A stretch of 8,957 nucleotides of DNA from JAGLHV01 sp023132075 [NCBI: bacterium] (GTDB taxonomy: Bacteria; CBDUZB01; JAGLHV01), in the NCBI GenBank assembly GCA_023132075.1, contig JAGLYT010000047.1, positions 1-8,957 of the forward strand. Direction: 5' to 3'. The stretch's first letter is position 1, and each line of letters opens with the position of its first letter. A program made the position numbers and the translations under genes. The notes under the pieces are model-generated. The model did no database searches. It was not told the DNA's origin and worked only from the letters and a program-made list of their open reading frames with translations. Positions 6,901 through 8,957 of this stretch are shown in pieces.

Positions 6901-8957
6901 AATTAATTTTGTTTTTAATGCTTCTAATTTAACCATTTTTATTTCTTCCGGCTTTAAATCTAAACCAAATTTTTCAGCTAAAGTTTTAATCTCAAGCTCT
7001 ATATCCTTTAAATCCTTTATTTTAGCTAACTCAATTAATTTTATTTTTAATGCCTCTAATTTAACCATCTTTATTTCTTCCGGCTTTAAATCTAAACCAA
7101 ATTTTTCAGCTAAAGCCATGATATCAGATTCCTTTAGATCATTTATTTTAGCTAACTCAATTAATTTTACCTTTAATACTTCTAATTTAAGAGCATCTAT
7201 CTCTTTTGGCTTCAGTTTTAAATCCAGCAAATCTTTAGCAATCTCCTTTATCTCTACATCTCTTAAATCTCTGATTTTGCATATTTCCAGCAACTTTATT
7301 TTAAGTGCTTCTATTTTAAGGGTTTTTAGTTCTGTTGGATTCAATTTTATCCCAAATTGATCCGCAAAAGCCTGAACATCTATTTTCCCTACATCCGATT
7401 TAATCCAATCCTTTAATTCCAATTTCAACAAATCAAGACTCAGTAATTTCATTTCTTTCGCATTTAATTTCAAATCAAACTTATTCGCCAGAGTCTGAAT
7501 GTCTTTTATATCTTTTATTTCCTTGTTTTTTAACATTATTGCTAATTCCTCTTTAAAGAGCTCAAATTTAAAATCTCTTAACTTCAACCCCATCGTTTCA
7601 GCTAACATATTCAAGTCCATCTCTTTTCCGCCAAATTTTATTTCAAATTCTCCGTTAATAAAACTGAATATATCTCCTTTAATTTCTTTTCCAAAAAGTA
7701 ATTTATTTAATTTCAACCCTTCCAATACCTGCAGCTTGCAAATAGACAGCTTAAGTTCTTTAAGCTGCACATCGGTCAAATCTTTTATACCAAATTCCAA
7801 AGCTAACTCTTTTAACTTTATTAGATCAACACTTTCTACCTTTGCTAATTCCAATATCTTCGCTTTGAATACTTTAAAGTTAAGGGCATTTAAATCTGCA
7901 CTTTCTAAACCCAAATCCTTAACAAACTCCTTAATATCGTCAATTTTTATGTCTTTTAACTCTTTTCCTTCAATCTTTAATATTTCCAGAAACTTTATTT
8001 TTATTATTTCTAACCTGATATCTTTTAACTCCATATCGGTTAATTTTAGATCCAGTTTTTTGACAACAGCCTTTAATACTTCAATATCTTTTAAATCTTT
8101 TATCTCTATCTTTTTCATGTCAAACATTTCCACTTCAAACATCTTCAACAAAGTCAGTTCCAACGCTTTTGTCTCCAGGGCCTTTATCTCTACCTTATCT
8201 AATTTCCAGTCTTTAATTAGAGTATTAAGCTCTGCCCTGGTTATTTCCTTGATTTTAGCTAATTCTACCAATTTCATTTCAAGTAAGGCTGTTTTTATAT
8301 CGCTTAACTGCTTGGGGGATAATTCCAAACCAAAATTATCAGCCAGAGCTTTTTGAAGGTCTTTAAGCTCTATATTCCTTATATCTTTAACACTAAACTG
8401 CTCAAGTATTTTTTCCTTAAATAGTTCAAATTTAAGTGAGTTCAAATCTATATCGAATTTCCTGGCTAATCCCTCTATGCTCAGACCGGACTCTCTAAAT
8501 CTTATCTCCACTTTACCTAAAATAAAATCACCCAAAGTTAAGCTTGCGTCTCCCAATTTCAACCCTTCAAATATCTGCAGCTTACAAATAGACAGCTTAA
8601 GTTCTTTAAGCTGCACATCGGTCAAATCTTTTATACCAAATTCCAAAGCTAACTCTTTTAACTTTATTAGATCAACACTTTCTACCTTTGCTAATTCCAA
8701 TATCTTCGCTTTGAATACTTTAAAGTTAAGGGCACTTATATCTACTCCTTCTAAACCAAACCGGTCGACTAACTCTTTAATATCGTCAATTTTTATGTCT
8801 TTTAACTCTTTTCCTTCAATCTTTAATATTTCCAGAAACTTTATTTTTATTATTTCTAACCTGATATCTTTTAACTCCATATCGGTCAATTTTAAATCCA
8901 GTTCTTTGACAATTTTATTTAATAATGTAAGGTCTTTTAAATCTCTTATCTCTATCT
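1..8957 (-). CDS. Giant multidomain protein with central SecA-like ATPase motor; partial at both ends
   Basis: One frame is open across the window on the minus strand: 2,985 codons with no TAA, TAG or TGA, checked line by line. The first in-window Met (residue 26, 8878-8880) is not a credible start, because recognisable repeat sequence precedes it and has a near-identical counterpart further along. The stop lies beyond position 1. In order the chain holds helical repeats (1-825), a helical region (826-1059), coiled coils (about 1060-1225 and 1350-1426), a SecA-like DEAD motor (about 1506-2065), a helical tail (2066-2285) and an alpha/beta repeat region (2286-2985). I see no signal peptide or membrane segment in this part. 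Cysteine is rare (10 by my reading), and there is no SecA-type zinc-binding cluster. The motor suggests ATP-driven movement of a polypeptide or of the protein itself; the real function is unknown. Giant genes of this style are known in some uncultivated bacteria. The open frame is certain; the function is inference. Confidence 0.96.
961..1080 (-). other. Gln/Pro-rich linker, residues 2626-2665
   Basis: A short low-complexity stretch, QELHQQMQQQPILNPYIIPG, then VNFGVPFTK. It lies between two alpha/beta blocks, contains a run rich in Gln and five Pro in 40 residues, and has no helix or strand pattern of its own. It is most likely a flexible hinge. Confidence 0.7.
1081..2100 (-). other. Alpha/beta region A, residues 2286-2625
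   Basis: Alternating hydrophobic strands and amphipathic helices. Strand ends often run into a Pro: ITIVMPEK (Pro2331), KIVINVPS (Pro2453) and RIVLNVPK (Pro2548). The segment starting KGIEVISVSSKQIDSP at 2506 pairs with IVLNVPKAISNSKLTMLKNA, then SYTIIW. This layout recurs in the last part of the window. I do not recognise the fold. It is plainly different in composition from the repeat array: more Val, Asn, Thr and Ser, and fewer Lys and Leu. Confidence 0.6.
2101..2760 (-). other. Helical region after the motor, residues 2066-2285
   Basis: Charged, mostly helical sequence follows the motor, including VENSIASAKKINEKLNPETM, IVRSEGLKFQIRETLWHKNG and LEGIDGMKDKADIVSKFLEE. In SecA a long helical scaffold follows at this point (AIEKAQKKVEGRNFDIRK and onward). 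The helix beginning VENSIASAKKINEKL may be its counterpart, but no clear wing domain or zinc-binding Cys-x-Cys tail is present. It bridges to the alpha/beta region. Confidence 0.5.
2830..2940 (-). other. Motor motifs V and VI
   Basis: Residues 2006-2014 read ERGLTGVDY and residues 2035-2042 read QAMGRIRR, linked by a strand NINLRLFGVERF. The Gln and the Arg residues (Arg2039, Arg2042) match the SF2 Q-x-x-G-R-x-x-R motif VI that supplies the arginine finger. Spacing between the two motifs is shorter than in SecA, where a longer segment precedes RGRSGRQGD. Confidence 0.85.
3541..3780 (-). other. Preprotein cross-linking-domain-like insertion, residues 1726-1805
   Basis: Between the DEIH box and GATGT the chain shows the SecA cross-linking domain pattern: FYIDVSKESKEYALSDKAI (SecA D-Y-x-V-D-E-K-x-R-x-V-x-L-T-E), then HQIDAAFRAKFL (SecA I-D-x-A-L-R-A-H), then a strand with SVVMPG, then IAGREVGEIIPRTGGKAEYA (SecA TGR-x-x-x-x-R-R-x-x-x-G-x-x-Q-A). 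In SecA this domain clamps the moving polypeptide. It separates this motor from ordinary SF2 helicases, which lack it. Similarity is judged by eye from short motifs. Confidence 0.78.
3922..3933 (-). other. Walker B / DEAD-box variant DEIH
   Basis: Residues 1675-1678 read DEIH, preceded by hydrophobic VVRF, as expected for the strand before a DExH box. Asp1675 and Glu1676 would coordinate magnesium and activate water. Canonical SecA has DEVD; the His at the fourth position is the DExH form. The following SLTERISYIVGGERTRAL parallels the SecA segment after DEVD (SILIDEARTPLIISG). Confidence 0.9.
4279..4299 (-). other. Walker A / P-loop GTSAGKT
   Basis: Residues 1553-1559 read GTSAGKT, fitting GxxxxGK[ST] for nucleotide phosphate binding. 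Lys1558 and Thr1559 are the expected catalytic residues. SecA usually has TGEGKT at this place, so the loop is intact but not the standard SecA form. Confidence 0.93.
4678..4908 (-). other. Predicted coiled coil II, residues 1350-1426
   Basis: A second charged helical stretch with heptad character, including ISKLKKETGIKDLKEVEIEI, KKLESKLNDIKDLRSRFEEI and IRIERLEKEAG. It ends about 80 residues before the motor and is joined to it by a Trp-containing helical segment (KWRNNYDAF, HELWANFMEG, EWARLCEEYG). Between the two coiled coils lies a mixed segment, residues 1226-1349, that I do not recognise. Confidence 0.6.
5281..5778 (-). other. Predicted coiled coil I, residues 1060-1225
   Basis: Long charged stretch with heptad-like spacing of Leu, Ile and Ala and many Glu, Lys, Arg and Gln residues, for example RKIEETRQEIRQEM, LELKIKKLEAKLECLQ and LQKELNSATRKFEQLRDKL. 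Short breaks occur around the NGDY and SEPRS segments. Coiled coils often serve as dimerisation or lever elements; here it sits between the repeat array and the motor. The call is from pattern only, without a scored prediction. Confidence 0.65.
5779..6480 (-). other. Helical region between repeat array and coiled coil, residues 826-1059
   Basis: Mostly predicted alpha-helical by composition, with weak echoes of the upstream repeats, for example LEIAKKTGLKEEALINSI near residues 894-911. One short hairpin-like stretch stands out, VVLELSNGKQVKLKLEDI at residues 1001-1018: two alternating hydrophobic strands around a Ser-Asn-Gly turn. I recognise no family. It may be a decayed part of the repeat array or a spacer that sets the distance to the motor. 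Confidence 0.5.
6874..7113 (-). repeat. Near-identical adjacent 44-codon repeats
   Basis: Residues 615-650 (7006-7113) and 659-694 (6874-6981) are the same 36-residue sequence with one substitution (Ile to Thr). The shared core includes LAEKFGLDLKPEEIKMVKLE. The two 108-base segments differ at only about four positions. A third, more diverged unit lies just upstream in the protein at about 570-610. This is a separate and recent unit-level duplication, distinct from the 846-bp event. Confidence 0.9.
7711..8556 (-). repeat. 846-bp tandem duplication, complete downstream unit
   Basis: One full 846-base unit. Its first 401 bases (7711-8111) correspond to 8557-8957. The remaining 445 bases (8112-8556) have no counterpart visible in the window, because the other copy is cut by the window edge. 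Identical tracts are 7739-7888 and 7931-8040. The encoded 282 residues contain six of the roughly 40-residue units plus one long variant unit, so the duplication copied a higher-order block and not a single unit. Confidence 0.88.
8557..8957 (-). repeat. 846-bp tandem duplication, protein-proximal copy (cut by the window end)
   Basis: This stretch matches 7711-8111 at a constant offset of 846 bases (exactly 282 codons), so the frame is kept. Two tracts are identical to the other copy: 8585-8734 (150 bases) and 8777-8886 (110 bases). The 42 bases between them differ at roughly a third of positions. It encodes residues 1-133, including KLTDMELKDIRLEIIKIKF and KVFKAKILELAKVESVDL. Identity at synonymous sites points to a recent duplication or ongoing gene conversion. 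The copy runs past the window edge, so more units may follow. Confidence 0.93.

Larger units (their letters stand above)
6481..8955 (-). repeat. Helical Leu/Ile/Lys/Glu-rich protein repeat array, residues 1-825
   Basis: About 19 degenerate units, anchored on a short (F/L)-(G/D)-(L/I) turn followed two or three residues later by Leu. Anchors fall at residues 19, 66, 106, 167, 208, 250, 301, 348, 388, 455, 493, 534, 577, 619, 663, 705, 764 and 810. Typical spacing is 40-47 residues. A representative unit reads LAEKFGLDLKPEEIK, then a helix with KLEALKIKLIELAK, then a short KIKDLK linker. Amphipathic helices with Leu/Ile every three to four residues suggest two or three helices per unit, stacking into a solenoid or rod. 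I do not recognise it as TPR, HEAT, ankyrin or classical LRR. Its position ahead of the motor suggests a scaffold, spacer or binding arm. The array probably continues upstream of the window. Confidence 0.85.

Noticed and set aside
5660-7360. 566-codon open frame on the plus strand
   Set aside because: It is antisense to the verified giant frame. Its Ser/Phe/Ile/Leu-rich, patternless translation is what the complement of Lys/Leu/Glu/Ile codons gives, and its internal repeats mirror the sense repeats.
7499-8356. 285-codon open frame on the plus strand
   Set aside because: Also antisense to the repeat array, in the same shifted frame as the 566-codon one and with the same Ser/Phe/Asn bias; it has no motif of its own.
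8878-8880. First in-frame ATG as a possible start codon
   Set aside because: The preceding 25 codons are repeat sequence with a counterpart at 8038-8111, so coding continues upstream.
6481-8957. CRISPR array or noncoding tandem repeat
   Set aside because: Periods are multiples of three, the frame is never broken and repeats diverge as protein units; there are no short identical repeats with unique spacers.

Overview
The whole 8,957-base window is the inside of one giant protein-coding gene on the minus strand. Reading the reverse complement with codons ending at positions 1, 4, 7 and so on, I translated every line and found no in-frame stop: 2,985 consecutive codons, running off both ends. 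Neither the start nor the stop codon is in view, so the protein is longer than 2,985 residues. I see no intergenic gap, promoter, RNA gene, mobile element, CRISPR array or terminator. Residue numbers below are window-relative: residue 1 is the codon at 8953-8955 and residue 2985 the codon at 1-3.

In protein order (right to left on the window): residues 1-825 are an alpha-helical repeat region rich in Leu, Ile, Lys and Glu, with about 19 units of roughly 40-47 residues, a longer variant unit recurring every 288-309 residues, and a recent 846-bp (282-codon) tandem duplication. Residues 826-1059 are helical with weaker repeats. Residues 1060-1225 and 1350-1426 look like coiled coils. Residues about 1506-2065 form a complete divergent SecA-like DEAD motor: Walker A GTSAGKT, a DEIH box, a segment resembling the preprotein cross-linking domain, GATGT, an ERGLTGVDY motif and QAMGRIRR, in SecA order. 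Residues 2066-2285 are helical. Residues 2286-2985 are alpha/beta, with at least four related modules and a Gln/Pro-rich linker at 2626-2665.

The organism is probably an uncultivated bacterium with AT-rich DNA and the standard code. Giant open frames, helical repeats and a SecA-type motor are compatible with lineages known for giant genes, for example Omnitrophota (OP3), but this is inference and the window holds no phylogenetic marker.

The most interesting point is the architecture: a SecA-family ATPase fold fused in one chain between long helical repeats and repeated alpha/beta modules. It may be a mechanical or translocating motor carrying its own scaffold. The function is unknown, and the altered catalytic motifs argue against a housekeeping SecA.
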